From positions 2,140,501-2,204,500 of the forward strand of contig NC_069086.1 in the NCBI RefSeq assembly GCF_947172395.1: a stretch of DNA of 64,000 bases, read 5' to 3'. Position numbers and translations under genes: made by a program. The notes below the pieces were generated by a model. The model had not been told where the DNA came from and ran no database searches. It saw only the letters and a list, made by a program, of their open reading frames with translations. Position 1 is the stretch's first letter; each line of letters starts with the position of its first letter. Below, piece after piece: positions 1-11,867 of this stretch. Origin of the DNA: Bicyclus anynana (Eukaryota; Arthropoda; Insecta; Lepidoptera; Nymphalidae).

Positions 1-351
1 ATAATTTTGTGTATGTAATTTTTTACAAGTTTAAAAAAAAAAACATATTTTTTGGCCCAAACCCAAGACCCCATGTCATGATCCACATCGACTTAAACAA
101 GGAAGGTACACTATTTCACCGTGGCCATCAATATTTGAACGTATTTCGGCAACAAAGGTCAGAGGCGGTCAAGCGACGCTCGATGGCACTTAAGAGCACC
201 TGCGCTCCAACACTAATGACCGGGAGTGTACGCCGACCCTTATTATTTTGTACTAGCTATATCCTACAACTTTACCCTTATATTTTCCGGGTACGAGAAA
301 ATTATTAATTATAAAACTGGGTGATTTCTTTTCTAATTTACAGGTTTAGCA

Positions 352-545
352 TCATTATCATGATCATATCAGCCGATGGACGTCCACTGCAGGACATAGG
401 CCTTTTGTAAGGACTTCCAACATCACGATACTGAGCCGCCTGCATCCAGCGAATTCTTACACCTCGCTTAATGTCGTCAGTCCACCAGGTGGGGAGTCGA
501 CCAACACTGCGCTTTCTGGTGCGGGGCCGCCATTCCAGCACCTTC
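352..545 (-). mobile_element. RTE-type LINE 3' end
   Basis: On the minus strand it encodes the reverse-transcriptase C-terminus (RLPTWWTDDIKRGVRIRWMQ) and ends in a short CAT-type tail. It is 5'-truncated and has frame damage. It is not a host gene. Confidence 0.8.
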
Positions 546-591
546 AGCAGGTTCAGAGTATTAGTATGAAATTAAATTAGTATGTTATAGT

Positions 592-800
592 CTGATGACT
601 TCAGTTCGCGAATCGCAAAGCTGAAGTGGGGCAAATAGTTCGGAAAGCCGATCGACTTAGGGGGTCCCAAGGTACTCGAATGGCGACCTCGCACCTGAAA
701 GCGCAGTGTTAGTCAACCTCCCAGTAGTTGGAGCGAGGACATCAAGTGGGTTGTAAGAAACCGCAAGAGGCCTATATCCAGCAATAGACGTCCATGGGCT
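592..800 (+). mobile_element. RTE-type LINE 3' fragment, degraded
   Basis: Same tail as the neighbouring copies (AAGCTGAAGTGGGGC, GGTCCCAAGGTACT, AAGCGCAGTGTT, GAGGCCTATATCC) with many substitutions. It faces the opposite way to the copy at 352-545. Confidence 0.7.
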
Positions 801-972
801 ACCGGCATGCCGCCAAGCAATTTAGTGTTTCAGTACGATGTCGTGTAGAAACCGAAATGAGTGTGGATTTTCATCCTACGCCTAACCGTCCGTTCCGTCT
901 TAGATTGCATCATCACTTACCATCAGGTGAGAATGCAGTCAAGGGCTAACTCTCAAAGAATAAATAAAAACA
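797..972 (+). mobile_element. tRNA-derived SINE, family A, 5'-truncated
   Basis: Contains the family A body: CCGCCAAGCAATTTAG, the GTGTGGATTTTCATCCT block, TTAGATTGCATCATCACTTA and TCAAGGGCTAACT, then an A-rich tail. The tRNA-like head is missing. Confidence 0.75.
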
Positions 973-1148
973 TCCAGCAATGGACTTCCATCGGCTGTTA
1001 ATAACGACTATAAGTAAAACTATGTGAGTTTATTAAAGTTAAAAGATTTAATCCTTGCTCCTGTAGATAAGTATTAAGATCTTAGTTGCTTTGGGAGGTA
1101 AGGTTCAAAAATACCGTCCAAATAGAAAGCGTAATCAAACTTTCATCT

Positions 1149-1391
1149 TTCTACTATATAAAAATAAGTCGGGTTTTCCTTCCTGACGCTATAACTCCAG
1201 AAAGCACGAACCGATTTCCACGGTTTTGCATTCGTTGGAAAGGTCTCGGGCTCCGTGAGGTTTATAGCAAAGAAAAATCAGGAAAAGGTAGGGGTAAGGT
1301 AGGGGTAGGGTAGGGTAGGGGTAGAGTTGGGTAGGAGTAGTTAAAAGTTTACATCGAGTTACACGCGGACGAAGTCGCGGGCGTCCGCTAG
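1149..1391 (+). mobile_element. Helitron-like non-autonomous element with G-rich repeat
   Basis: The 3' end has a hairpin (GCGGACG … CGTCCGC) followed by CTAG and a T, as Helitrons do. The body includes tandem GTAGGGGTAGGG-type repeats at about 1287-1340. Confidence 0.75.
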
Positions 1392-1653
1392 TGATACAAT
1401 AAAATATTAAATACAATAAAAACAAATTGTAAAGTTTAATTTAAACAGTGATGAGTGTATTCCAATAAAGGACTCGAGTCTAACGCAAATTCTTCCTTCG
1501 CAGTACCAACTTTACATTTTCAAGTTTCTTCAACTTTTGCCATGAAATACATAGCTGAAATGTGCCACAGTATAGCATTCACAGTAAGCCCAGATAGAAA
1601 AACGTATTTTTGTGCAATGATCAGCCAGTCACTTACAGACACAAATCTATACT

Positions 1654-1839
1654 TCTATATCTAAATATATAAAACTGAAGAGTTTGTTTGTTTGATTGAA
1701 CGCGCTAATCTCAGAAACTACTGGTCCAAAAAATTATTTCAGTGTTAGAAAACCCATTTATCGAGGAAGGCTATAGGCTATATATTATCCCCGTTTTCCA
1801 ACGGGAACCACGCGGGTAAAACCGCGCGGCATCAGCTAG
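1654..1839 (+). mobile_element. Helitron-like non-autonomous element
   Basis: Starts TCTATATCTAAATATATAAA, ends GCATCAGCTAG before T. It belongs to the family with the 'GAACGCGCTAATCTCAG' and 'CCACGCGGGTAAAACC' blocks seen several times in this window. Confidence 0.75.
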
Positions 1840-1910
1840 TGAATTATATTCATGACTATAATATACTACTACATACATATATCATGACGGCCTTTACATG
1901 ACTATATATC

Positions 1911-2228
1911 ATGACGGCCTGCGTGGCGCAGTTGTATGCGCGGTGGATGTAAATGACGGAGGTCCTGGGATCGATCCCCGGCTAGGCCGATTGAGGTTTT
2001 CTTATTTGGTCCAGGTCTGGATGGTAGGAGCTTCGGCCGTGGCTAGTTACCACCCTTCTGACAACGACGTACCACCAAGCGATTTAGCGTTCCGGTACGT
2101 TGTCGTGTAGAAACTAAAAAGGGTGTGGATTTCCTTTTCCTTCCTTCGCTTCCATCTTAGATTGCATCATCACTTACCATCAGGTGAGTTTGTAGTCAAG
2201 GGCTAACTTGTAAAAATAAAAAAAAATA
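1911..2228 (+). mobile_element. tRNA-derived SINE, family A, near full length
   Basis: The head has a tRNA-like A box (GTGGCGCAGTTGTATGCG) and B box (GGGATCGATCCCCG). It is followed by the family body ending TCAAGGGCTAACTTGTAAA and an A-rich tail. A short direct repeat of ATATATCATGACGGCCT lies just upstream. Confidence 0.88.
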
Positions 2229-2599
2229 TTGTGTTGTTGATTTACCGCTCTCGTTTAGGCCGTGAACAGACATTTCGCGCGACATCCCGCGAATTCCATT
2301 CCGAATTGAAATTCGGATGACATCATTTTTGTACAGCCTCGCCCCTAATCTATAATTTGCTTCGATCCGTGACAGAAGAATATCTTTACAAAACTTTTGT
2401 TTTTGCATAGGTTTACCTCGTTTTGGAAGAAAGCTGAAAGTTACAAAACTTCGCAGCAACCCTTGAAAAACAAGCAAGCGAAGCAAACAAGCGAAGCATG
2501 CGAAGCAAGTTCGTCTAGCGAAGGATTGGCACGAAACTAAAATCTGGCAACTGAAAACATGATAAAAAACAAAACAAAATATAAATGAAATGAATGAAA

Positions 2600-2730
2600 T
2601 GAAATGAAATGAAATATACTTTATTGTACACCAAAAATAATAATAACAGACAAGAAATTAACTTAAAAACTAATGTACAATTGGCGGCCTTATCGCTAAT
2701 GAGCGATCTCTTCCAGACAACCAATCGAAA
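2600..2730 (-). mobile_element. Probable LINE 3' UTR remnant
   Basis: The plus strand shows ATATACTTTATTGTACACC, then GGCGGCCTTATCGCTAAT and GAGCGATCTCTTCCAG, a combination I recognise as a common dispersed lepidopteran repeat read from a poly(A) end. A related block is at 38210-38340. Family assignment is inference. Confidence 0.4.
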
Positions 2731-3024
2731 AAAGAGAAAATAAATCTATATTATTAAGGATTAAATACATTTTTCTTCATTATTTTGTAGAATAAATAAT
2801 ATTATATCAAGTATCATTAGGCGATAGCAGATTTCATTATATTTTCTACGCTTTATCAAGAGATATCATGTCCAAATCGCTAAATATTTAGCTTCGTGGC
2901 AAGTCTTCGGTAGAAACCCTTAAAATTTAAGCAAGACCATCACGAAGGTAACTGACAACTAGGACATGATAAGTTTCACATACACCGTATAAGGGTTGGT
3001 AGAGTGCGTGGACCTTTAATGGTA

Positions 3025-3205
3025 GGCGTCCACAGATCCGCATGAACGTATTGGACGCATCAAACGGATTTTTAGTTTTACGGTACGTAAAATCCGTTCG
3101 TGAGATCCGTACGATGCGGATCAGTGGACGCACTTGTATGATTTTCTATACAAATAATACAAAATCCGTTTGATGCGTACGATGCGGATCTGTAGACACC
3201 TGACT
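3025..3205. mobile_element. Palindromic MITE-like element
   Basis: Imperfect inverted ends: GCGTCCACAGATCCGCAT on the left against GATGCGGATCTGTAGACA on the right. Internal repeats of GATGCGGATC and AAATCCGTT recur. The same motifs form the element at 8285-8900. No ORF. Confidence 0.6.
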
Positions 3206-4057
3206 TAAGGCGGCAGACTTCGTAACTTTAAAGATTCAGTGAGATTTTTCTGCTTCTATAAAATCACTTCATATTGAGTGCGAAGTGCTGGTAAAGTTTT
3301 GTTCTGGAGAATAATATCAACAATATCGAGTGAGATAACAATCAAGAGGTCACTTGAATTGAAAAAATATATATCGAATTTATTCCGAAGCTCTTTAAAA
3401 CTGTAACCCATACAATCAGATCGAGTTAGATCTAACGTGAAATAGAAAAAAAAATGAAAATACGATACAAAACAGCGCATGTATGAAAACCTCGTCACAA
3501 AGGCTGTAACAAAATCTCTGAATGGATTTTCGGAACCGAATTTATTGCAACGAGTTTTGATTGATTCACTTTTGCGCGATTTTTTTTTTCTTTTTTTTTG
3601 CATTGTAGTGAATATGTAGCAAGCAGTAAAATGGTTTAACGATAAAAAATTCATAGTGCAGTGAATTATCGCGCTACTATAAAGTGGCTTGAATTTATAT
3701 TTATTCACTTTATTGAACAATTTTAAACACAGATGTGCCTGAAAATACAAATATTAAAAATAATCTTCATCGGAATTCATGACATAAATTATATGTATGA
3801 TTTGTTGCGTTTCGATGCTTAAGAATTAAGATACTGTACTCGCCTACCTACGTAGGTAGGTAGCACCTTCATGAGTGAATAGACGTAATCTAGCTCAACT
3901 GACATCTACCTAGACTTTATCATAGCTTTCAATCAGCCATTATAGCCAGCAAAGAGATCCTCTGACAGTACCAGTTACAAAGATCACCCTTATTAGGTAC
4001 TAAAAAAGGTGCATATTATCTTTTAAATTATACGTGAGCGATTTTATGAAAACACTA

Positions 4058-4199
4058 ACGGCCAGTTTTTTCATCGCAAGTAACAGTCAAAGTAACGTCA
4101 TAAATCAAAAGTGACGGTCTTATTCACTGAAAAATAAAGTCTTCTTTACTACTTACTACTTTTACTGTTACTTTAGCTTTACATGAAGAAACTGGCTGT
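4058..4199. mobile_element. Short TIR element (MITE)
   Basis: Terminal inverted repeats of about 17 bp (ACGGCCAGTTTTTTCAT against ATGAAGAAACTGGCTGT, two mismatches). TAA on both flanks suggests a 3-bp target duplication of PIF/Harbinger type. AAGTAACAGT is inverted internally. Confidence 0.6.
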
Positions 4200-4263
4200 A
4201 AGTGACGAAGTAGGTACCTACTTTTAGGAGTATCAAAGCATTTTATAACAGTTGCTACAGCTG

Positions 4264-4436
4264 CTCATCATCATCATCATCATCATATCAGCCGATGGAC
4301 GTCCACTGCAGGACATAGGCATTTGTAGGGACTTCCAAACATCACGATACTGAGCCACCTGCATCCAGCGAATCCCTGCGACTCGCTTGATGTCGTCAGT
4401 CCACCTGGTGGGGGGTCTGCCAACACTGCGCTTACT
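4264..4436 (-). mobile_element. RTE-type LINE 3' end
   Basis: The minus strand encodes RPPTRWTDDIKRVAGIRWMQ, then VAQYRDVWKSLQ, the C-terminus of RTE-clade reverse transcriptase. The tail is a CAT/ATG microsatellite at 4266-4286. Confidence 0.85.
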
Positions 4437-4489
4437 TAAGCGCAACAGCTGCTCATCTGGAGAGAGTTACTGGCATATTTCTACTTTCG

Positions 4490-4795
4490 ACGGCCTCGGT
4501 GGATTTACAAGACAGAGGTCCTGGTTCCAATCCCCGGCTGGGCCGATTGAGGTTTTCATAATTGGTCCGGGTCTTGCTAGTGGAAGGCTTGGGCTGTAGC
4601 TAGTTACCACCCTACCGGCAAAGACCGCCAAGCGATTTAGCGTATCGGTATACGATGAAACAGAAACCGAAAGGGGTGTGGATTTTCATCCTCCTCCTAA
4701 CAAGTTAGCCCGCTTCCATCTTAGATTGCGTCATCATTTACCACCAGGTGAGATTGTATTCAAGGGCTAACCTGAAAAAAATAAAAAAAAAATGT
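4490..4795 (+). mobile_element. tRNA-derived SINE, family A
   Basis: The head is damaged, but GGTCCTGGTTCCAATCCCCG (B box) is followed by the intact body and an A-rich tail at about 4772-4792. Confidence 0.85.
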
Positions 4796-5136
4796 ATTTT
4801 TGCTGCCAGGCAGCATTGCTGCATTTACAGTCTGAAGGACATACATGGTTGCTGGTATATTTAACGGCACAAGGCACATGTGGGTTAGTACCAGGTTGAT
4901 GTAGGACGTCTTATTTGTATGCCTTTTGAAGTGAGGCGGTGGTTTCCACATACCATCAAGTGGACGATTTAGTTAATCCGTCAATTAGTACTTAAAAAAA
5001 AATTCTTAATATTAAATAATTATATACTTAATACAAATACTTAAAAAATACGTAAAAGATTAGGCGTTGGTTTTATGAAATAGATAATATTGTATAGTAA
5101 TTTATTTTTTGATTACTTAACCCTTAACGGTAGTGG

Positions 5137-6239
5137 CACAGTAGATATATTACAAGCAGTAGTTGGACTTCATACTAAAGGTCGAAACGCGAGCTATACC
5201 TACGCAGCTCGTACGTGGGGTGATCGTGGGGTGAAGACCGTTGCGACTGTGCCGCGGTGACGAACGCAGTGTATTGGATTTTTTAATTATGACGACTAGG
5301 AAAAAAGTTATTATTTTTATAAAGTTTGATTAATATTTTGTATTCTAAAGGCATAATTTAATAAATATATAAATAAATGCTTAAATGATAAAATTGTGTA
5401 AATAGGTAAATGACGTAAACGTTAATATAATATTATTAAATAATTATTTATTAACTTCTTCATTTAGGTTGTTTTCTTTGATTATTATGTAATACATAGA
5501 TTTAAATCTTATGACATGTATATTTTGTATACCTGTATTTTAAGGTAATAAAGAAGTTACGTAAAGAAGTTGTTTGAATTTAACAACATTATTGTGTTGC
5601 TCATACTTTAATGTATTTGAATAAAAAAAGTAAAGAGCCAGCTGATATCAATATACCTATCCAGATTTTTTTATTAAACTACTAGCGAACCCGGTCAATC
5701 TCAATTTGTTTTTTGTAGTTCCTTCCCTACATGCCAAGTCAGGGTCAATTTTTTATCGTCTATTCTATAGTGTGGGGGTATCGTTATCGGTATTTTTGTA
5801 CATTACATAAGGGGTTAAAGTGCTAACATAATCTACGGAACCCTACACTGTGCGTGGCCCGACACGCACTTGACCGATTTTTTATTATTTGGTCACCTAG
5901 TGTGGTGGTAATAGATAGATGGCATCACCAAAATAAATATATGAAGGTCCTTCAAGATCATTGGTTAGTATCAGCCTTATTTAAATCTACCAATCAAAAA
6001 ACAACACGCATTTTATTGATCACTTCCTATTTTACTACAATTTACAAAGTATTTTATTTGTTTATTTAAAAAAAAGTATATTTACAATCACATAACTAAA
6101 TGGAAACACAAAGTTGGCAAATGTAATTAAAATGCTGGAGACAGGCAGCCCTATCACATGTTTACGGAGCGCGCGGCTGTAGGTATTTATTTCAAAAATA
6201 TGGCCGAGTTATTATACTGCTTGTAATATATCTACTGTG
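5137..6239. mobile_element. 1.1-kb TIR element nested in the piggyBac-type element
   Basis: Perfect 25-bp terminal inverted repeats (5137-5161 and 6215-6239; outer part CACAGTAGATATATTACA). GTAGTGG is directly repeated immediately outside both ends (5130-5136 and 6240-6246), a 7-bp target duplication near the hAT/P size class. No ORF longer than about 70 codons; AT-rich interior. Confidence 0.75.
5828..5885 (+). repeat. Dispersed lepidopteran repeat fragment
   Basis: ACGGAACCCTACACTG, then CGTGGCCCGACACGCACTT, a motif I recognise as repeated in many lepidopteran genomes. It lies inside the nested TIR element. Confidence 0.4.
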
Positions 6240-6555
6240 GTAGTGGTGAACAAAAATCACACTAATACGTGGGTCTACAGGACCCACCTATTTTTGATGT
6301 TAAATATCTGACATTTTTATTTTTACGTAACTTTACTTTAAAATGTTAACAATCATTTCATAAAACAAAAGCAAGAATAGAAACGTTTATTATTATTTAT
6401 AATGACATTCCTTTTTAACAGATGTTATTTAAAACATGCTTTCAAAAAATAATCTAAAAAAAAAATAAAAAAACAATAAAAAATTAAACGCAACTCGATT
6501 TTTTCACACGTTCAAAAATTCAACATGGGACCCACGACTATAGTTAAGGGTTAAA

Positions 6556-7625
6556 TACCTGCATTATAATCTCTCCAAAAATGCTTCGGTATCAGAGAAA
6601 TGAGAGATTCTGTGCGTGCGTAAAAAAGATTTTTGGTTCTGGCAAAATTACTATACGTACTCGTAGTATGTCGATACGTGTGATTACGGTGTTGCCTCAC
6701 TGTGTCACTATTTGAATTTGACAACTTTTGGCGAAAAATTGCAAACCTATTGATTCACTATTCATTGCAAATAGCACTAATTACGAAAGCCCATATAAAA
6801 GAAGGAAAATTCCTCTCGTTTCCGGAGACAAAGATCGTAATTCGTTCGCAACTCGATTAGGCGAACGCCTCACGTTTACGATTCGAATTTTGGCAGTAAA
6901 AAATCTATTAAGCCTTTGTCGGACGGTTAAATGATAATTGGTTTGCTTTGAAAATGCAGGCTTCCATTTCTTTTGTGATTATTGCTGAACGTTCGAATGA
7001 TGGCTTCGAAAACGGACGGAACTTTAATTTACTGAGGTCCTATAACAGTTGTAATTTAAACGTGAGTTTAACAAACATAAAAAATATTTTACTATGAAAA
7101 CAAATATATCTATATTGTTTGTTGTTTTTTATTTTATTGTAAATACTAAAAATCTTGTATTATATTGTAACAAAATTATTGGAAACGACTATATATATAT
7201 AGCTAACGAATTTAATGACATATACTAAAAAATGTGAACGTTGTGAGAATCTATAAGTAGCTAAGCATTCACTTACTCTATTAGCCGTTGATTTTTTTGG
7301 AAGAGAGAAGGGCGGTGTATAAAAATAAAGGCTGATAATACGATAATTACATAATAAAAATCTCCTCTTCTCTCTCTTCTTCTCATTGTACCTCTTTATT
7401 TATGCGGTTCCTATATACGTTAACCTGCCTCGCTACTCAACATACCTACACGTTATAGAATTATTGTTACGGCGCCGTGTTCCCTGTGTGACCAATCTCA
7501 GTGCCGAGCAAGCCGCATATTCAAAAATTGCTTGTCTCCTGTCACGGAATCCTAAAAAGGAAAATCTACCTTTTAGGCCAGAGTTCCAACGTAGGCGGCA
7601 TCTTCGCTAACTCTTTACGTGATTG
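6556..7625. other. AT-rich stretch without recognisable gene
   Basis: Nothing codes convincingly. A short CACGGAATCCTAAAAAGG fragment near 7540 matches the inverted repeat family at 27459-29090. There is a short TATATATATA run near 7190. Confidence 0.5.
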
Positions 7626-7629
7626 AGAG

Positions 7630-7895
7630 AGCCCAACTCTATATAATCAAAGGATAAGTACACAAAATAACTGTCTTTAAGTTTTTGTTTGTCTGTTTAT
7701 CTTTCAGTTTATCCGGGCTAATCTCTGGAAGAGTTGAACCGATTTTAATAAGACTTTCTCTGGAAGGTAGAGGATGTAATGGAGCAACATAAAGCCTACT
7801 TTTATCCCAAAAAAAATACATGGTTCCCGCGGGATTTCAGAAAAACAATTTCAAGCGTACGAAGGCGCGGGTTTCCGGGAGTATGTTATAAAAAC
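7630..7895 (+). mobile_element. Degraded Helitron-like fragment
   Basis: Has the family blocks GGGCTAATCTCTGGAAGAGT, CATGGTTCCCGCGGGATTT and AAGGCGCGGG, but the terminal hairpin and CTAG are lost. Confidence 0.55.
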
Positions 7896-8284
7896 GCGTC
7901 GCTTATAGTGTAGTTACAAGTAATAGTTGTAATAGTGCCAGTGATATATAACGTAGCAAATAGTGGTGTCCCATTAGGTCGTTGTATCGCGGCACTGGCA
8001 TCAAATGATTGCGTCGGGAGAGGGAACGTGACAATCGCGTTAATATACTTTTTGGCGGAAATTCGTGAAATACTGAGCCGCTATCAGTTTCGTGATCAAA
8101 ATAAAACCCTCCGCCGTCCCGCGTTTGGGTTCCGCTGCGATATAAAAGAACCGTTAGGCCCTATTATTTACTTTTAGCTTATTGCCTATAACTTTGTTAT
8201 TGGCCCGGTTATTCGGTGATCGAAAAGTCGGGGAGAAATGATTAATAACTTTTAGTGGTACATCATAAATTAAATATTTATTTT

Positions 8285-8900
8285 GTACATTTAGACGTCC
8301 ACTTAATCGCATCGTATCGGACGCATCGCACCAAACGGATTTTAGTATACTTTATAGAAAGTCATACAAGTCAAACTATGGGCCTCATAAGAAGGCTCAG
8401 TCACACAGCGGGCGATAGAACGAGCTACGTTAGGAGTATCTCTGCGTGATCGAATCAGAAATGAAGAGATCCGCAGAAGAACCAAAGTCACCGAATAGCT
8501 CAACGAGTTGCGAAGCTGAAGTGGCAATGGGCGGGTCACATAGTTCGAAGAGCCGATGGACGTTGGAGTGCTGGAATGGCGACCCCGCACTAGAAAGCGC
8601 AATTTTGGTCGACCCCCCACCAGGTGGACTGAACATATCAAGCGAGTCGCAGGGATGCGCTGGACGCAGGAGGCTCAGAATCGTGACGTTTGGAAGTACC
8701 TACAAAAGGCCTATGTCCTGCAGTGGACGTTCATCGGCTGATATGATGATAATGATGATAGAAAGTCATACAGGTGATCTATGTGACATACTGATCCGCA
8801 TCGTACAAATCGCATCGAACGGATTTTATCTACCGTAAAATTAAAAATCCTTTTGATTGCAATGCGCCCAATACGTATACGATGCGGATTCAACACCCGG
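8285..8900. mobile_element. Palindromic MITE-like element split by a LINE insertion
   Basis: Left part 8285-8372 and right part 8757-8900 share motifs with the element at 3025-3205 (GTCCACTTAATCGCATCGTA, ACGGATTTTA, GATGCGGATTC). The interruption is the RTE tail at 8373-8757. ATAGAAAGTCATACA stands on both sides of the break. Confidence 0.65.
8373..8757 (+). mobile_element. 5'-truncated RTE-type LINE with target-site duplication
   Basis: Starts in the late RT domain (GGGCCTCATAAGAAGGCTCA) and runs to the C-terminal RPPTRWTEHIKRVAGMRWTQ, then an ATGATG-type tail. The flanking direct repeats TAGAAAGTCATACA mark the insertion into an older palindromic element. Confidence 0.88.
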
Positions 8901-9828
8901 CCATGGGTTCGAGCCCCGTCCGTTTAACTATTGTCATACCCAATTGTCGTTTTAGGAGTGCGACTGTATGGCTTTGGAAAGTAACGGATTTCAAGTGACC
9001 ACACCCTCAACTGTTCAAGTTTAAAGCATAATATTTTTTTAAAAATTTCTTTAGCATACTTTGAGAAATCATGCCCCAAGTCACCAGTCACTTAGCTTAG
9101 CGGCAACTCTTCGAAAGACACCTTTAAATATCAATCTTTAAGCCTTGAAGCTTTAGCGAAAAGTTATGTAGTTATGTCTAAGAGTAAGAGTAAGAGTAAG
9201 AGTCTGACGATTGTAGACATGCTTCCTCATGATCTCCCGTAGGATAAATGTTTTAAACTTGGACGGTTCAGACATTTCCGCTACCTTCCCTTACTTAACC
9301 ATCAGAGTCCAAACTCTACCATACTTACATAGGTACATTTGCTAAGTTTCAACCTATATAAAATATCTATATCTAGCTTTCGAATGCTCCCATTCTAAAA
9401 AAGATCAGTGACGCTTTTATAAGTTCTAAAAGCAATGTAATAAAGATGTACTAAATACGTGACTACACATCGAATGCAATGATTCGCCAACAAACAACAA
9501 GTGATTGTTTCAGGAGCGCAATCTAAAAGGCATTATAATAAAACTGATCTCACCGCAACCGTTAATGGTCCGAATAGAAAAAGTTATCCAGTAACAAGTT
9601 CCACTAACTCGCGTTTGTGCAAATTACTTTTTTATTTATTTCAATGAGTGAGGCACAGTGGAGTGGGTGCGGGAGAGGCGGGTAAAGTGGTTTTTGTCGG
9701 CGCTCTGTTTATGGCCAATGCTATAGACTCTTTGGTGATGACTGTACTGTCTATTCTATTAATTATTTTTATCTACATACCACAGTTCGTCTATGCTAAC
9801 GATCATGAAAGAATTATAAAGTGCGTTA

Positions 9829-10112
9829 CATCCGTGGCGCAGCGGTATGCGCGGTGGATTTACAAGACGGAGGTCCTGAGTTCGATCCCCAGCTGGGCCG
9901 ATTGAGGTTTCTTTATTGGTCCAGGTCTGGCTGGTGGGAGGCTTCGGCCGTAGCTAGTTACCACCCTACCGGCAAAGACGTACCGCCAAGCTATTTAGCG
10001 TTCCGGTACGATGCCGTGTTAGCCCGCTTCCATCTTAGATTGCATCATCACTTACCATCAGATGCGATTGTAGTCAAGGGCTAACTTGTAAAGAATAAAA
10101 AAAAACATAAAT
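9829..10112 (+). mobile_element. tRNA-derived SINE, family A
   Basis: Clean head: A box GTGGCGCAGCGGTATGCG, B box GAGTTCGATCCCCAG. An internal deletion removes the GTGTGGATTTTC block. The poly(A)-like tail ends near 10106. Confidence 0.88.
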
Positions 10113-10527
10113 TATTACGAAACTCTTATTTTGATTGCCTCTTGTTGTATTTTTCAGTCTGTCCACTGGAAATTTTCATGCAGTTTTTGCAGATGCGCTT
10201 GTAGCAACGTACATAAATACATAACATACCTAATGCTTTGTTTCATTGATATCTTATGATCGCCAAACAAACTAATTTCACCCGACCAAATTCCACTAAA
10301 GTAGGTAATATAGTTTGAAGGACGTGGTTGTCTGTATGATTACCTACAGGCATATGAGACTTAACACCTACAATTCAGGTTGATGGACATAGGGTGACAT
10401 TACTTCCGTCCCTTCAGAGGTGTTGCTCTCTTTATAGCCGATAGATTTTCTACTTACCATGCACCAACTGCGCGGTCAATCAATAAATATTGATTTTGAT
10501 TTTTGATTTGTTTGATCAAACCATAAT

Positions 10528-10850
10528 CGGCTCACTGCTGAGCTCGAGTCTCCTCTCAGAATGAGAGGGGTTAGGCCAATAGTCCACCACGCTGACCTAA
10601 TGCGAACGCATGCACCTCCAACTTTTCAGTTGTATGCATTATAAGAAATTAAATATAACGTGTCCCAAACGGTGAAGGAAAACATCGGGAGGAAATCCAC
10701 ATACCAGAGAATTTTCTTAATTCTCTGCGTGTATGATGTCTGCCAATCCGTATTATGCCAGCGGGTTGGACTATTAGCCTAACCCCTCTCATTCTGAGAG
10801 GAGACACGAGCTCAGCAGTGAGCCGAATATAGGTTGATAATGATGATGTG
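10528..10850. mobile_element. Two family B SINE parts joined head to head
   Basis: 10528-10622 is the 3' part of a family B SINE on the minus strand (GGCTCACTGCTGAGCTCGAG, CTCAGAATGAGAGG). It is followed directly by CATGCACCTCCAACTTTTCA and the rest of a plus-strand copy to GTGAGCCGAATATAGGTTGA. The result is a large inverted repeat. Confidence 0.75.
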
Positions 10851-11388
10851 TAATTATAAAGAAAAATTTTGGTAAAAAAACAATAAATATTTTGGAATAT
10901 AAAAAATCTATACAGCAATTTCCTAGTAATTTCCCATTAAGGAAAAGCTACGGAACTCATCAAAAAAATAAACAGTTCGTGGATATCCGTAGCCGAGATA
11001 CTCCGTACTTAGCTCGAAGCGCTACGGCGGGACAAACTTTCATCTTGGCGGAAACAAATTTTTTCACTCCACCATCTGATAACTCTACCCTGAGCGCCAT
11101 GATTTACACTTTGAATTTCTTTCAGATAAAAGCTTTCGCTCGTTGTAAAATACAAAGAGAAACAATATTTACCTGCCATTTCTTTAAGTACCCTTTTGCG
11201 GTACTAAGTTTTGCTAATTTTGTGAGTGCTATTTTAAAGTTACATCTACTTACATTCCTTAGTTAGGTAGGCTCAATCATGCGGCATTTAGATTTACTCT
11301 TGTGCTAATATTTTCGGAAAAATCAGAATCTATCGCCTGTATTGCGACGCATTTGTGTGGAAGAGTCATGTTGAAAAATAAGTAATTA

Positions 11389-11620
11389 CTAGCGGACGCC
11401 CGCGACTTCGCATGGACTTTAGTTTTTCACAAATCCCGCGGGGACCATGGATTTTCCCAGGATGAAAAATAGCCTATGTGTTAATCCAGAGTAAAATTTC
11501 TTTCCATTCCAAATATCAGCCAAATTGCTTCTTTTCAACCCGGAAAAGTCCATGGTTTCCGTGGGATTTGTAAAAAACTGAATTCCACGCAGACCAAGTC
11601 GCGTGCGTCCATTAGTCGTT
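11389..11620. mobile_element. Pair of Helitron-like end fragments in opposite orientation
   Basis: CTAGCGGACGCCCGCGACTT at 11389 is a minus-strand 3' terminus. CACGCAGACCAAGTCGCG, then CGTCCATTAG near 11600 is a decayed plus-strand terminus. The shared CCCGCGGGGACCATGG block lies between. Confidence 0.6.
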
Positions 11621-11867
11621 TAATAAATCACAATACAATAACGGGATTCTGAAATAATTCGCTAAATGGTACCACTATTCCAAACGACATACGAGTAGGA
11701 ATAAAATCTGCAAATCGGTAGTCGTAAATCTCGTAATAACTTTTATCTTGGACGGCTGAGTGTCACCTGTCGGGGAATGAAACGGGATAATGCTGATAGC
11801 AGATAACTGGAGCCGGTACGTTTAGAAGCGTTCGAGTTAGATTTAAAACGACTAGTTATAGGTAACA

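Larger units (their letters stand above)
5121..6550. mobile_element. piggyBac-type element with TTAA target duplication
   Basis: TTAA at 5117-5120 and 6551-6554 flank termini CCCTTAACGGTAGT and its partial inverse ACTATAGTTAAGGG. TTAA duplications with CCC termini are the piggyBac signature. No transposase ORF survives. Most of its length is a second element inserted at 5137-6239. Confidence 0.7.

Noticed and set aside
1287..1340. Telomere-like repeat
   Set aside because: The unit is GTAGGG(G), not the insect TTAGG, and it sits inside a Helitron-like element that recurs elsewhere.
3256..3750. 164-codon minus-strand frame
   Set aside because: AT-rich, with phenylalanine and lysine runs. No recognisable domain, repeats or splice context; length is plausible by chance.
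8446..8838. 130-codon open frame as a gene
   Set aside because: It covers an RTE LINE tail; the reverse-transcriptase C-terminus is in the overlapping frame.
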